Positions 10,795 to 19,523 of a DNA stretch of 64,000 nt are shown here, piece by piece. Every line of letters starts with the position of its first letter. Within the stretch, counting starts at the first letter, position 1. The DNA lies in assembly GCF_900110965.1 (NCBI RefSeq), contig NZ_FOFO01000013.1:1-64000 (forward strand). Reading direction: 5' to 3'. The notes under the pieces are model-generated. The model was not told the DNA's origin, did not search any database, and saw only the letters and a list, made by a program, of their open reading frames with translations. The position numbers and the translations under genes are program-made. This DNA comes from Ectothiorhodospira magna (lineage in GTDB: Bacteria > Pseudomonadota > Gammaproteobacteria > Ectothiorhodospirales > Ectothiorhodospiraceae).

Positions 10795-11151
10795 TTACGC
10801 CAGGGCAGCCTTGGCCTTTTCGGCAATACGGCCAAAGGCGGGCAGGTCGTGCACTGCCAGATCAGCCAGCACCTTGCGATCAATCTCGACGCCGGCTTTG
10901 TTCAGACCGTCGATCAGACGGCTGTAGGACAGGTCAAACTCACGGGCCGCAGCGTTGATGCGCACGATCCACAGGGCGCGGAACTGACGCTTGCGCTGAC
11001 GGCGGTCACGATAGGCGTACTGACCGGCCTTGGTGACAGCCTGCACGGCAACACGATAAACGTTCTTGCGGGCACCATAATAACCTTTCGCCTTCTTCAG
11101 CACTTTTTTGTGCTTGGCGTGGGCGGTTACACCTCTTTTGACTCGGGCCAT
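10795..11151 (-). CDS. rplT: 50S ribosomal protein L20
   Basis: A 118-residue L20, an early 23S rRNA assembly protein. It begins [28 protein letters not shown] without the final run cleaved, and carries [13 protein letters not shown], both hallmark segments. It lies 25 nt downstream of rpmI in the infC-rpmI-rplT operon. In E. coli L20 represses translation of this operon; no specific leader structure was identified here. Confidence 0.97.
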   Translation of the reverse strand: MARVKRGVTAHAKHKKVLKKAKGYYGARKNVYRVAVQAVTKAGQYAYRDRRQRKRQFRALWIVRINAAAREFDLSYSRLIDGLNKAGVEIDRKVLADLAVHDLPAFGRIAEKAKAALA

Positions 11152-11176
11152 GCTCTAAACTCCTGGGTGACTCGGC

Positions 11177-11374
11177 TCAGCCGTTGGGCAACATCTGACG
11201 CACAGCGGCCACATCCGAAGCATGGATGTGGGCGGCGGAACGCAGGTGGCGCTTACGCTTGGTGCTCTTCTTCGTCAGGATGTGACGACGATGGGACTGG
11301 GCACGCTTGAAGGCGCCCGAGCCGGTCTTGGTGAAGCGCTTGGCGGCGCCCCGATTGGTCTTCATCTTCGGCAT
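11177..11374 (-). CDS. rpmI: 50S ribosomal protein L35
   Basis: A 65-residue basic protein starting [20 protein letters not shown], the standard L35 beginning, with [15 protein letters not shown] in the middle. The start at 11374 is preceded by GGAG-like sequence; an upstream in-frame ATG at 11449 adds residues foreign to L35. It is the middle gene of infC-rpmI-rplT. Confidence 0.97.
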   Translation of the reverse strand: MPKMKTNRGAAKRFTKTGSGAFKRAQSHRRHILTKKSTKRKRHLRSAAHIHASDVAAVRQMLPNG

Positions 11375-11477
11375 CTTTGAACTCCGGATGATGTCGCCTG
11401 GTTGACGACATGTTGGTCGAGACGCACAGGTGTACCGTGACCCGTGCATCCGTTTTATTATGGCTACCGCTGACTGC

Positions 11478-11996
11478 TCACTTCTTCTTGGGACTGATCA
11501 CCATGATCATCTGGCGACCTTCCATCTTGGGGCGCTGCTCCACCGTGGCCAGCTCACCCAGATCGGCTTCAATCCGGTCGAGCAACCTGGCACCCAGCTC
11601 CTGGTGCGCCATCTCACGACCGCGGAAGCGGATAGTGACCTTGCATTTGTCACCATGCTCCAGAAAGCGGTTGAGATTGCGAAGCTTGACCTGGTAGTCG
11701 CCTTCGTCCGTTCCCGGACGGAACTTGACTTCCTTGATCTGAACCTGTTTCTGATTTTTCTTGGCAGCCTGCGTCTTCTTGCTATGCTCGAACTTGAACT
11801 TGCCGTAGTCCATGACCCGGCACACCGGTGGTTCGGCCGTTGGCACGATTTCCACCAGGTCCAGATCTGCCTCTTCGGCAATTCTCATGGCTTCGCGAGT
11901 CGGCATGACCCCCATGTTTTCGCCATCTTCACCAATCAGGCGCACTTGGGGTACATTGATCTGCTCGTTTAATCGGTTCTCTTTACCAGCGCTGAT
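11478..11996 (-). CDS. infC: Translation initiation factor IF-3, apparent ATC start
   Basis: IF-3 discriminates against non-canonical start codons and keeps ribosomal subunits apart. The first in-frame ATG/GTG/CTG-like candidates (about 11945) would remove the conserved N-terminal segment [17 protein letters not shown]. Reading upstream, that segment is in frame as far as an ATC at 11996-11994, 5-6 codons before ENRLNEQ; the next upstream in-frame codon but one is a TGA stop. A GGAGG Shine-Dalgarno sequence lies 8 nt before the ATC. This gives 172 residues, near the usual 175-180. In E. coli infC starts with AUU as part of autoregulation. The thrS stop codon lies between the GGAGG and the ATC. 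Confidence 0.9.
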   Translation of the reverse strand: MSAGKENRLNEQINVPQVRLIGEDGENMGVMPTREAMRIAEEADLDLVEIVPTAEPPVCRVMDYGKFKFEHSKKTQAAKKNQKQVQIKEVKFRPGTDEGDYQVKLRNLNRFLEHGDKCKVTIRFRGREMAHQELGARLLDRIEADLGELATVEQRPKMEGRQMIMVISPKKK

Positions 11997-11999
11997 ATG

Positions 12000-13931
12000 T
12001 CAATCCTCCAAAATGGAATGGCCGCGGCTCGCGGTTTCAAGGGAGAGACGCTGAATCAGGGAATCGATCTCCATCGACCCCAGGTCCCGCCCATCGCGCG
12101 TGCGCACGGCGACTGTACCCGTATCCTTTTCCCGGTCCCCCAGGACCAGCAGATACGGCACTCGTTGAAGCGTATGCTCGCGGATTTTAAAGCCGATCTT
12201 CTCGTTTCTCAAGTCTACCTGAGCACGGACCCCCTGCTCCCGAAGCAGATCGGCCACCTGACAGGCGTAATCGTCCTGTCGGTCGGTGATGGTGAGCACC
12301 TGCACCTGCACCGGCGCCAGCCACAAAGGGAAATGACCGGCATAATGTTCGATGAGCACACCGAAGAAGCGTTCCACGGACCCCAGCAGGGCACGATGGA
12401 TCATGATGGGCCGTTTGCGGGTGTTGTCGTCCGCCACATATTCCATGTCGAAGCGCTCCGGCAGGTTGAAGTCCAGCTGCACGGTGGAGCACTGCCATTG
12501 ACGGCCAATGGCGTCGCGGATCTTGATGTCGATCTTGGGGCCGTAGAAGGCGCCACCCCCCTCGTCGACGTCATAGGCCAGCCCCTTCTGCTCCAGAGCC
12601 GCCCTCAGGGCAGCCGTGGCATGATCCCAGATGTGATCGGAACCCACCGCCTTGTCCGGGCGGGTGGACAGGTTGATGTCAAAATCCTCGAATCCGAAGG
12701 CCTGCAGCACCGCCAGGGTGAGGTCCAGAATACGCAGGATCTCCGCCTCGATCTGGTCCTCCCGACAGAAAATATGGGCATCGTCCTGGGTGAAGCCACG
12801 CACCCGCATCAGGCCGTGCAGGGCACCGGACATCTCGCGGCGATACACGGTGCCCATCTCCGCCCAGCGCAGGGGCAGATCCCGGTAGGAACGCAGCCGG
12901 TCCTTGTACACCAGCACATGGAAGGGACAGTTCATGGGCTTGAGCTGGAAGGCCTGATGCTCATCCTCCATGGGCTCGTACATGGACTCGGCATAGAAGT
13001 CCGCGTGCCCGGAGGTTTTCCACAGTTCCAGATTGGCGATGTGGGGGGTGTAGAGAAATTCGTACCCGGCCCGCTCGTGCATTTCCGCCCAAAACTGTTC
13101 GATGGCGCGGCGAATCCGGGCACCATTGGGATGCCAGAATACCAGACCGCCGCCGGCATCCTCCTGAATGGAAAACAGGTTCAGCTCCTGACCGATGCGA
13201 CGATGATCCCGGCGTTCGGCCTCCGCCAGGCGGTGGAGATAATCCTCCAGCTGCTGCTTGTTGGGCCAGGCGGTACCGTAGATACGCTGAAGCATCTCGT
13301 TTTTCGCATCCCCGCGCCAGTAAGCACCAGCCACCTTGGTGAGCTTGAAGGCCTTGAGCTTGCCGGTGCTGGGCACATGCGGCCCTCGGCACAGGTCGAT
13401 GAAATCGCCCTGGCTGTACAGGGAGATGTCCTCATTGGTGGGGATGTCGGCGATGATCCGGGCCTTGTATTCCTCCCCCTGTTCGCGGAAGAATGCCACC
13501 GCCTCGTCACGGGGCATGACCCGACGCTCCACCTTCAGGTCGGCCTTGGCCAACGCCTTCATCTTCGCCTCGATCTTTTCCAGATCTTCCGGATGGAAGG
13601 GGCGCTCGTAGGCGAAATCATAGTAGAACCCGTCCTCGATCACGGGACCGATGGTCACCTGGGCGCCGGGATAGAGGGTCTTCACCGCCTGGGCCATGAG
13701 ATGGGCGGTGGAATGGCGGATCATGTCCAGCCCTTCCGGATCCCGGTCGGTGATGATGGCCAGACGGACATCGTCCTCGATCAGATGGGACGCATCCACC
13801 AGGCGATCGTCGATCCTGCCGGCCAGGGTGGCCTTGGCCAGACCGGGACCGATGTCGGCGGCCACCTGGGCCACGGTGACGGGCGCATCAAAGCTGCGCT
13901 GGCTGTTGTCGGGGAGGGTGATGACGGGCAT
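12000..13931 (-). CDS. thrS: Threonine--tRNA ligase
   Basis: A 643-residue class II synthetase (E. coli: 642). Domains in order are TGS (1-62), editing domain with the [11 protein letters not shown] zinc/editing motif and later SHRFE-like elements, the catalytic core ([25 protein letters not shown] with the zinc-ligand Cys, [10 protein letters not shown]), and the anticodon-binding domain ([11 protein letters not shown]). The start at 13931 (MPVITLPDN) has an AGGAG Shine-Dalgarno sequence 9 nt upstream. It leads the thrS-infC-rpmI-rplT block, and its last codons contain the infC ribosome-binding site. Confidence 0.97.
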   Translation of the reverse strand: MPVITLPDNSQRSFDAPVTVAQVAADIGPGLAKATLAGRIDDRLVDASHLIEDDVRLAIITDRDPEGLDMIRHSTAHLMAQAVKTLYPGAQVTIGPVIEDGFYYDFAYERPFHPEDLEKIEAKMKALAKADLKVERRVMPRDEAVAFFREQGEEYKARIIADIPTNEDISLYSQGDFIDLCRGPHVPSTGKLKAFKLTKVAGAYWRGDAKNEMLQRIYGTAWPNKQQLEDYLHRLAEAERRDHRRIGQELNLFSIQEDAGGGLVFWHPNGARIRRAIEQFWAEMHERAGYEFLYTPHIANLELWKTSGHADFYAESMYEPMEDEHQAFQLKPMNCPFHVLVYKDRLRSYRDLPLRWAEMGTVYRREMSGALHGLMRVRGFTQDDAHIFCREDQIEAEILRILDLTLAVLQAFGFEDFDINLSTRPDKAVGSDHIWDHATAALRAALEQKGLAYDVDEGGGAFYGPKIDIKIRDAIGRQWQCSTVQLDFNLPERFDMEYVADDNTRKRPIMIHRALLGSVERFFGVLIEHYAGHFPLWLAPVQVQVLTITDRQDDYACQVADLLREQGVRAQVDLRNEKIGFKIREHTLQRVPYLLVLGDREKDTGTVAVRTRDGRDLGSMEIDSLIQRLSLETASRGHSILED

Positions 13932-14011
13932 GTGGAATATCTCCTGCGCCGGCCTGTACGAGGGGTCGTGCGCTGTTCGTGATGATAGGAAGCATTGTCC
14001 CTGGGGGGAAG

Positions 14012-14049
14012 GCCGCCGGCTCTCGCTGACAGGAGCGAGGGCCGGCGGC
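14012..14049 (-). other. Strong hairpin in the thrS leader
   Basis: A 16-bp stem with a single mismatch (GCCGCCGGC arm 14012-14020 with 14041-14049, inner arm CTCGCT/AGCGAG) closes a 6-nt loop about 80 nt before the thrS start. It is flanked on both sides by the direct repeat ATTGTCC (13994-14000 and 14054-14060). No T tract follows, so an intrinsic terminator is doubtful; a leader control element for thrS or a DUF4870-gene 3' end are both possible. Confidence 0.45.
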
Positions 14050-14115
14050 AAGTATTGTCCACGGACGAACCTGACAACGGCGCTCAGGCTAACGAAATTG
14101 ACACAAAATCACAAG

Positions 14116-14484
14116 TTACCAGGACCAGCGTTCGGGGTTGCTCACCGCCTGACCCTCGCCCAGGGCCTTCAATCCCTTCACACAGCGAATGATCAGCCAG
14201 ACAAACCAAAACAACAGCACCAGATACCCGATCAGGACAAAACTCAGCAACAGACCCACAATCATGTACACCAGCCCCATCCAGAAGGTACGGATCTGGA
14301 AATCGTAGTGGGTCCTCAGCCAGCCGCTGCTGTCACCCCGGTAGACGTAGGCCACGATGGCGCCGATCAACCCCGTCAGACCGACGATGGGCGAGATCAG
14401 ATACAATACATAGATGATCTTCGGCATCAGGGTCTGATCCTTGCCCGGCGCTCCACCCGCCGTACTTCCCGAAATCTCCGACAT
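14116..14484 (-). CDS. DUF4870-family small membrane protein
   Basis: A 122-residue protein with three or four hydrophobic segments (IYVLYLISPIVGLTGLIGAIVAY, then WMGLVYMIVGLLLSF and IGYLVLLFWFVWLI). The central sequence GWLRTHYDFQIRTFW matches the DUF4870 family, which has the repeated theme of a soluble H-[FY]-x-[FY]-Q linker between helices. The function is unknown. The start at 14484 is preceded by GGGAGA at a suitable distance. It is followed downstream by the thrS leader and preceded by the PepSY reductase gene. Confidence 0.75.
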   Translation of the reverse strand: MSEISGSTAGGAPGKDQTLMPKIIYVLYLISPIVGLTGLIGAIVAYVYRGDSSGWLRTHYDFQIRTFWMGLVYMIVGLLLSFVLIGYLVLLFWFVWLIIRCVKGLKALGEGQAVSNPERWSW

Positions 14485-14567
14485 GCCTGGTTCTCCCATG
14501 AGTTTGAGATGACACCACCGGCCAGCCCTTGCGGTCGGCGGAAGGACACAGGATACCATCGAGCCGT

Positions 14568-16778
14568 TCAGTCGATCAGATCCATCCGCAGCTTGCCGGC
14601 GGCCTCCCATTCCCCGAGGCGCCGGGCCGCCTGATCCGGCGTCATCCCCTCACGGCTCGCCAGACTCCGGGCCAGGGTCGTTCGCACCCCTTCCCCCAGG
14701 GTCCGGGCATTGCCGCAGACGTAGATCACCGCGTCCCGGTCCAGCACCCAGTCCATCAGTGCATCAGCCGCGTCACTCAGCCGGTCCTGCACATATCCGC
14801 CGCCGTCCGGATCCCGGGAAAACACCGCATCCAACCGTTCCAGATACCCGTCCCGATGCCAGGCTTCCAGTTTCTCACCATGAAAGAAATCCCCCCCGCG
14901 CTTGCGATTGCCGAAGATCAGCCAGGCGGGTCGGCGGGATTTCCGTCGGGCCTGCTCGGCGATGAAGCCAATGAACGGGGCAATCCCGCAACCGGCAGCC
15001 AGCATGATCATCGGTCGTTTCGGATCCTCGGGAGGATTGAAATCCGGATGGGCACGCCATTGTCCCTCCAGCACGTCGCCCTCCTTGAGCTGTCGGCACA
15101 GCAGACCCGAGGCCTTGCCCAGCCGCTGCGTCCCATCCGCCTCCCGATGGGTCACCAGAGCCACGGTCAGCAGGATCGAATGTGGATCATCCTCCGGCGT
15201 ACTGCCGATGGAATAGGGTCGCGCCGGCTCACCGACACCAGGCCGCACCAGCAGCAGATCCCCCGGCCGGTACGCCAGGGGCGCGGCGCTTTCAAACCGC
15301 AGGCTCCAGACCTCATGGGTATCCGGGTCGGTCGGGTCATTGAGCTGGCGACGCTCCCGCAGGGTCAGCCGCACCGACTGATCTCCCTGGGGCGCCGCCA
15401 CGTCTCCCAGCCCCATACCCAGCAGGGCGGCCACCTGATCCAGCCACCGACGCCAGTCCGCCGCCGGATCTCCGTCCACTTTCACCATGGGCAACGCTTC
15501 CTCGCCTCCGGCAGCCATCAGGGCCGACCGCAATTGCTCCCCCCCCCGACAGAAGTGGGTATAACCACGATCCCCCAGGGCCAGGACGGAAAACCGGCAA
15601 CCGGCCAGATCCGCCCCCTCCAGGGCCTTGAGAAACGAACGGGCCTGTTCCGGCACCTGTCCTTCCCCCGCCGTGGATGCAATCAGAAACACCTGACGAA
15701 ATCCCTTGAATTCCACCGGCGACAACCCCGCCACCGAAGCCTGCATCACTCGGGCACCTCCCGCCTGCAGGGCCTGCCGGGTCAGATCGGCAAGCCGGGC
15801 TGCGGTCCCGGTCTGACTGGCATAGGCCACCAGAATATCCGCGTCTTCGTCACCACTGCGGCGGCGACCCTGACGGATACGGCGAGCCCAGGACCAAAGC
15901 CCTGTCACCATCAACCCCATCAACACAATAGACGCCAGCAGATTCAGCAAGCCGGACCAGGCACCGGCCCAGGTGCCTTCATGCAGGGATGTCACCAACC
16001 CTGGAAAGCGATCCTGCCGGATCACCCCATGATGGCTCACCATGTAGACTGCCTCGCCGACAGAATCCACACCTTGCACCGCTGCCGCCGAATTCTTGAA
16101 ACGATCCACGGCCCTGACACCGGACAAATCACCAGCGGCCATGGCAGCCTCAATGGCAGGTGCCATGCCCATACGCCGATCATCTGGATGCTGTGGCGGC
16201 AACTGGGGGGTGCCGATGTGCAAGGACATGAGAATCCCGGTCACCGAGACCATCAGCACCAGCGGCAGGGCGATCCAACCGCCCACCCCATGCCAGCCCA
16301 TGAGAGTCCGGCGCAACCGGGGCCAGGCCAGAAAGGGGCCGACAATGATCACCAGCACCATCAGGTAGGTGGCGATCTCCACCACGATGGCAGCATTGAG
16401 CAATAAATCCTTGTGCAGATGCTTGACAGTATTAAAGAAATCACCCTGCTCGCCGCGAAGGGCCAGCGCTTCCCCGGTATCCAGATCGAAGGCCTCAAAC
16501 CGGGAGCGGCCCTGCTGACGAAACTCCAGCAATACCACTCCGCCCTCTTCCACCACCACAGACCGCACCCGCTGCCCAGGGTCCACCTGATCAAGCAATT
16601 GCACCAGCGCGGCAGCATCCGCCGGCGCACTGGCCGCAGGCCCGGAACGCAAATCATCGAGAACAGGATCAAAGGATAAAATCGCCCCGGTGACGATGAT
16701 AAGGGCGAACAAGGGAAAAAGGATCAAGCTCACCCAGCGATGCAGCCAGCGGAGCACCTCTTTAAAGTGCAAAGACAT
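14568..16778 (-). CDS. PepSY-domain membrane flavoreductase (PepSY TM / flavodoxin / FNR fusion)
   Basis: A 736-residue inner-membrane electron-transfer protein. The N-terminal PepSY-type membrane module has helices near 14-34, 130-155, 170-190 and 255-275 with several candidate haem- or metal-ligand histidines. It is followed by a flavodoxin-like FMN domain (about 290-430; VAYASQTGTAARLA), a FAD-binding region (RPYSIGST near 510) and an NADPH-binding region (LAAGCGIAPFIGF, YVCGNAR). It should pass electrons from NADPH through FAD and FMN to a membrane or periplasmic acceptor; ferric-siderophore reduction is the usual guess for this architecture, not demonstrated here. The start at 16778 (MSLHFKEVLRWLHRW) replaces a longer frame from 16853. 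Confidence 0.85.
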   Translation of the reverse strand: MSLHFKEVLRWLHRWVSLILFPLFALIIVTGAILSFDPVLDDLRSGPAASAPADAAALVQLLDQVDPGQRVRSVVVEEGGVVLLEFRQQGRSRFEAFDLDTGEALALRGEQGDFFNTVKHLHKDLLLNAAIVVEIATYLMVLVIIVGPFLAWPRLRRTLMGWHGVGGWIALPLVLMVSVTGILMSLHIGTPQLPPQHPDDRRMGMAPAIEAAMAAGDLSGVRAVDRFKNSAAAVQGVDSVGEAVYMVSHHGVIRQDRFPGLVTSLHEGTWAGAWSGLLNLLASIVLMGLMVTGLWSWARRIRQGRRRSGDEDADILVAYASQTGTAARLADLTRQALQAGGARVMQASVAGLSPVEFKGFRQVFLIASTAGEGQVPEQARSFLKALEGADLAGCRFSVLALGDRGYTHFCRGGEQLRSALMAAGGEEALPMVKVDGDPAADWRRWLDQVAALLGMGLGDVAAPQGDQSVRLTLRERRQLNDPTDPDTHEVWSLRFESAAPLAYRPGDLLLVRPGVGEPARPYSIGSTPEDDPHSILLTVALVTHREADGTQRLGKASGLLCRQLKEGDVLEGQWRAHPDFNPPEDPKRPMIMLAAGCGIAPFIGFIAEQARRKSRRPAWLIFGNRKRGGDFFHGEKLEAWHRDGYLERLDAVFSRDPDGGGYVQDRLSDAADALMDWVLDRDAVIYVCGNARTLGEGVRTTLARSLASREGMTPDQAARRLGEWEAAGKLRMDLID

Positions 16779-16864
16779 CAGGAAAAAATCCTGCCGGATT
16801 GAGTACCCGACCAGTGTACACGCGTTGTACGCCGGTCTGATACCACCCTGCAACAGGCTGTTGC

Positions 16865-17965
16865 CTATCTGGCTTCTTGAGGCAACATGGACAGCGCCAG
16901 CAGTTGGCTCAAATCTTCCAGTGTTTCACGGTTCACCACCACATCGGGACGAATACCGCCACTGGCAAAACCTTCCCCGTCAGGCGGCCTGACCATGCGA
17001 CTGGTCAGCCGCAGCACGGAACTATCGGACAGACGAATATCACTTTGGCAACTCCATTGACCGGGGGTGCAGGAACCCACAATCCTGGCTCGGCCATGGT
17101 GCCGTAACGCACCGGCGAACACTTCAGCACCATTGACAGTCTCTGGCCCCACCCACAGCACCAGGGGGATATCCAGCCGCCCTCCCGGCGGAGCATGGAA
17201 AATCGTGGGATGGCCGTCTGGCCCCTGCATGCAGCCCAACACGGCGCCAGTCGGCAAAAACAGGCCGGCCAGATCCAGCGCCTCAAACAGATCCGCACCA
17301 CCCGCATGACGCAAATCCAGAATCAAGGGCATGTTCCCTGCCTGCGTCTGATCCTCTCCCATCTGCTCCAACGCCGCCAGCAATGCCGGGCGGGTCAAAC
17401 CACCAATGAAATCCCGAATCTGCAACACAGATTCTCCGGTGGGTCCTGCCGGCACCTGTTCCAGAGGCTGAAATGACTGGCGAGTCACCGGGTGGACCCT
17501 GGGCGCCCCGTCAGCATCCGGTGACAACAGGCTCAAGGTCACTACACTGCCTTCTTCCCCCTGGAGCAGACTCACCAATCCGCGGGGTGACAACCCCACC
17601 ACCGGCATGCCATCTACCTGCAGTAACTGCATGCCTTCCCGAACCCCGGCCAGATCGGCCCCTCCGCCCCGATAGGGTGACAGCAACACCTGGCCGTCCT
17701 GAAAAACCACATCCATGCCGACACCCACCTGTCCATTGCAGCTGAGCATGGAAGAAGGCCAGGTCCCTGCAGGAAAATATTGAGCCAGGGGGTCCACGGC
17801 CCGCAGGTCTTGCGCCAGGGTCGCGCTGGACAGGCTGCGCAGTGCGGGTTCGGAAGGGGGATAGAGGGCCCGCTCGCGCATGATTTGACGAATTTCATCC
17901 AATGGTGGCGCCATCCTGCCACCCCCCCAGGCCATCTCACCAATCAGTGTCAGACAAGTCAGCAT
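16865..17965 (-). CDS. S41 (CtpA/Tsp) peptidase homologue lacking the Ser-Lys dyad
   Basis: About 366 residues. A PDZ domain (about 80-150) is followed by an S41 fold with the family blocks IRDFIGG, LILDLRHAGGADLFEALDLAGLFLP (split here as LILDLRHAGG then DLAGLFLP) and GAEVFAGALRHHGRARIVG. Compared with the E. coli Tsp active site (Ser430 and Lys455, 25 apart), the equivalent positions here are Asn278 and Gln303, also 25 apart, so proteolysis is unlikely. The N terminus is only weakly hydrophobic and no clear signal peptide is seen; TTG 17971, GTG 17968 and ATG 17965 are consecutive possible starts. It lies divergent from the membrane LuxR gene and upstream of the PepSY reductase gene. Confidence 0.72.
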   Translation of the reverse strand: MLTCLTLIGEMAWGGGRMAPPLDEIRQIMRERALYPPSEPALRSLSSATLAQDLRAVDPLAQYFPAGTWPSSMLSCNGQVGVGMDVVFQDGQVLLSPYRGGGADLAGVREGMQLLQVDGMPVVGLSPRGLVSLLQGEEGSVVTLSLLSPDADGAPRVHPVTRQSFQPLEQVPAGPTGESVLQIRDFIGGLTRPALLAALEQMGEDQTQAGNMPLILDLRHAGGADLFEALDLAGLFLPTGAVLGCMQGPDGHPTIFHAPPGGRLDIPLVLWVGPETVNGAEVFAGALRHHGRARIVGSCTPGQWSCQSDIRLSDSSVLRLTSRMVRPPDGEGFASGGIRPDVVVNRETLEDLSQLLALSMLPQEAR

Positions 17966-18067
17966 CACCAATTTTCCCCGCCTGTACGGGTCAACGCCAA
18001 AGAACAGCAGCCATACGGTATGGGTTTATTTATCCGCTGTTGCCGGATTTCAATACAGTCATCACCG

Positions 18068-18120
18068 TGTCAACCATAAATTGGAACCCTGTCAACTATG
18101 CTGTAGACTGCCAGTAATAT
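18068..18120 (+). promoter_or_regulatory. Putative promoter and direct-repeat operator of the membrane LuxR gene
   Basis: TTGGAA (18081-18086), a 17-nt spacer and TAGACT (18104-18109) form a possible sigma-70 promoter; TAATAT (18115-18120) is an alternative -10. Two direct repeats TGTCAAC at 18068-18074 and 18090-18096 are spaced 22 bp, about two helical turns, bracketing the -35 box. The 175-base divergent gap (17966-18140) holds nothing else I recognise. Confidence 0.35.
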
Positions 18121-18140
18121 CAGTAACCTGGGAACATTTC

Positions 18141-19469
18141 ATGACGCTTGCCCGCCAGCAGGTTCAGCCCATCTTCAATGCTTCCCTCTACATTGTCTGG
18201 CTGATCATGCTGCCCATGTCCGGCGCGTTACTGACCCAGGAACACCTGATGCCCTGGTTTTTGGCATCCCATGTGATTGCAGTGATCGCCCTGGGCACAC
18301 TGGGTCACCGTTTGGCACCAGTCTTTCTGGAGAAAGTGGTTCGTTTTGGGGTCATCACCACGGCAGGCCTGAGCTTGCTGGCCCTGGAACTACAAGGTCA
18401 TGGCACCGGATGCCTTGTCCTGATGCTGATGCTGGGGATCACGTCCGCCCCGGTTTCCCTGCGGATGCTGGAATATCTTCGCTGCTGCCAACGTCCCGTG
18501 CCTCCGGCAGCCCTGGCACTGGCTGGCGGTAATGGACTGGCTCTGGCCTTGATCCTGGCGCCCCTGTCCCTTCAACTTAAACTGGCTCTGGTCAGTGTAC
18601 TGCTGTTATGCCTGCTGCCCCGACCCCAGCCGCCTTCAATGGCACAGACGGATCAGGTCGGGCACATGGGGCAACTGTACATTTACCTGCCTTTTATCTT
18701 TGTGTTTCAGATTGTTGCAGGGTTGATGTACGGGGGGATGATCCCTGCTTATGAAACCCATGCCATTGTGCCAGGTCTGGAGATCATTTTTTACGGTATT
18801 GGCGCCCTGGGTTGTCTCTGGCTGCTGCGACATACCTACCCGGTGGCCATGCTGGTGGGCGTACTTGTGGCCCTGGTAGCCTTTGGACTGTGGTCCCTGT
18901 TGCCTGCGGGGGCAGGTATCCATAGCGCCATGTTCCTCATGATGCTGGGGGCTGGCATTGTGGATCTGCTGATGCTGTCCCTGGTCCTGACCCGAACCGA
19001 TTTGATCCGGGCCTTTGGCCTGGGTGTGGGTACCCTATGTGCCGGTATCCTGATGGGGAAACTGCTGGCGCTGATTTTAGGTGGTGCGGCAGAAACCACA
19101 GCCTTCATCGCGCTGGTCCTGTTGAATATGGCGGTACTGACCCTGTTTTTTCCATGGGCAAAAAAACATGACATCCCGACAGACAAACCAGCACCGCCAA
19201 ACGGCCCAGACACCAGGGCAACGGTTGAACTGCCTGGCCATTTTGCCACGCTGCTGTCGGAAAAGGAGCAGCAGGTTCTGCTGCTGGTACTGATGGATAA
19301 AACCTATCGGGAGGTGGCACATACCCTTGCCATCTCGGAGTCTTCGGTGAAAACCTACATGCACCGAATCTTTCAAAAAACCGGCGTCTACCGGCGACAC
19401 CAACTGCTGGCATTGATCCGGCAGTCAAACGCCGTCTCCCAGCCATCGTCGGACCCCAATCCGGGGTAA
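18141..19469 (+). CDS. Polytopic membrane protein with C-terminal LuxR-type HTH
   Basis: A 442-residue protein. The first ~355 residues are very hydrophobic, with roughly 10-12 predicted membrane helices in an MFS-like layout. A short polar linker leads to a LuxR/GerE DNA-binding domain (about 372-435): LSEKEQQVLLLVLMDKTYRE followed by SESSVKTYMHRIFQKTG. This would be a membrane-tethered one-component regulator, in which the transport-like module senses a ligand or membrane state. The start at 18141 (MTLARQQVQP) was taken over an upstream TTG at 18081, which lies in promoter-like sequence. The divergently transcribed neighbour is the dyad-less S41 protein, the natural candidate target. Confidence 0.78.
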   Translation: MTLARQQVQPIFNASLYIVWLIMLPMSGALLTQEHLMPWFLASHVIAVIALGTLGHRLAPVFLEKVVRFGVITTAGLSLLALELQGHGTGCLVLMLMLGITSAPVSLRMLEYLRCCQRPVPPAALALAGGNGLALALILAPLSLQLKLALVSVLLLCLLPRPQPPSMAQTDQVGHMGQLYIYLPFIFVFQIVAGLMYGGMIPAYETHAIVPGLEIIFYGIGALGCLWLLRHTYPVAMLVGVLVALVAFGLWSLLPAGAGIHSAMFLMMLGAGIVDLLMLSLVLTRTDLIRAFGLGVGTLCAGILMGKLLALILGGAAETTAFIALVLLNMAVLTLFFPWAKKHDIPTDKPAPPNGPDTRATVELPGHFATLLSEKEQQVLLLVLMDKTYREVAHTLAISESSVKTYMHRIFQKTGVYRRHQLLALIRQSNAVSQPSSDPNPG

Positions 19470-19491
19470 TCTCTCGATCACCCCGGCAAAC

Positions 19492-19523
19492 CGGCCCCTG
19501 GACATACCCAGGGGCCGTTGTTT
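19492..19523 (+). terminator. Intrinsic terminator between the membrane LuxR gene and pckG
   Basis: A 10-bp perfect stem CGGCCCCTGG/CCAGGGGCCG (19492-19501 with 19508-19517), loop ACATAC, followed by TTGTTT. It is placed between convergent genes and may stop transcription from both sides. Confidence 0.75.

Noticed and set aside
11997-13982. A 661-codon open frame on the plus strand opposite thrS
   Set aside because: It mirrors the thrS codon pattern, has no recognisable domain and a composition (His/Gly/Gln-rich) typical of antisense frames in GC-rich DNA; thrS is certain.
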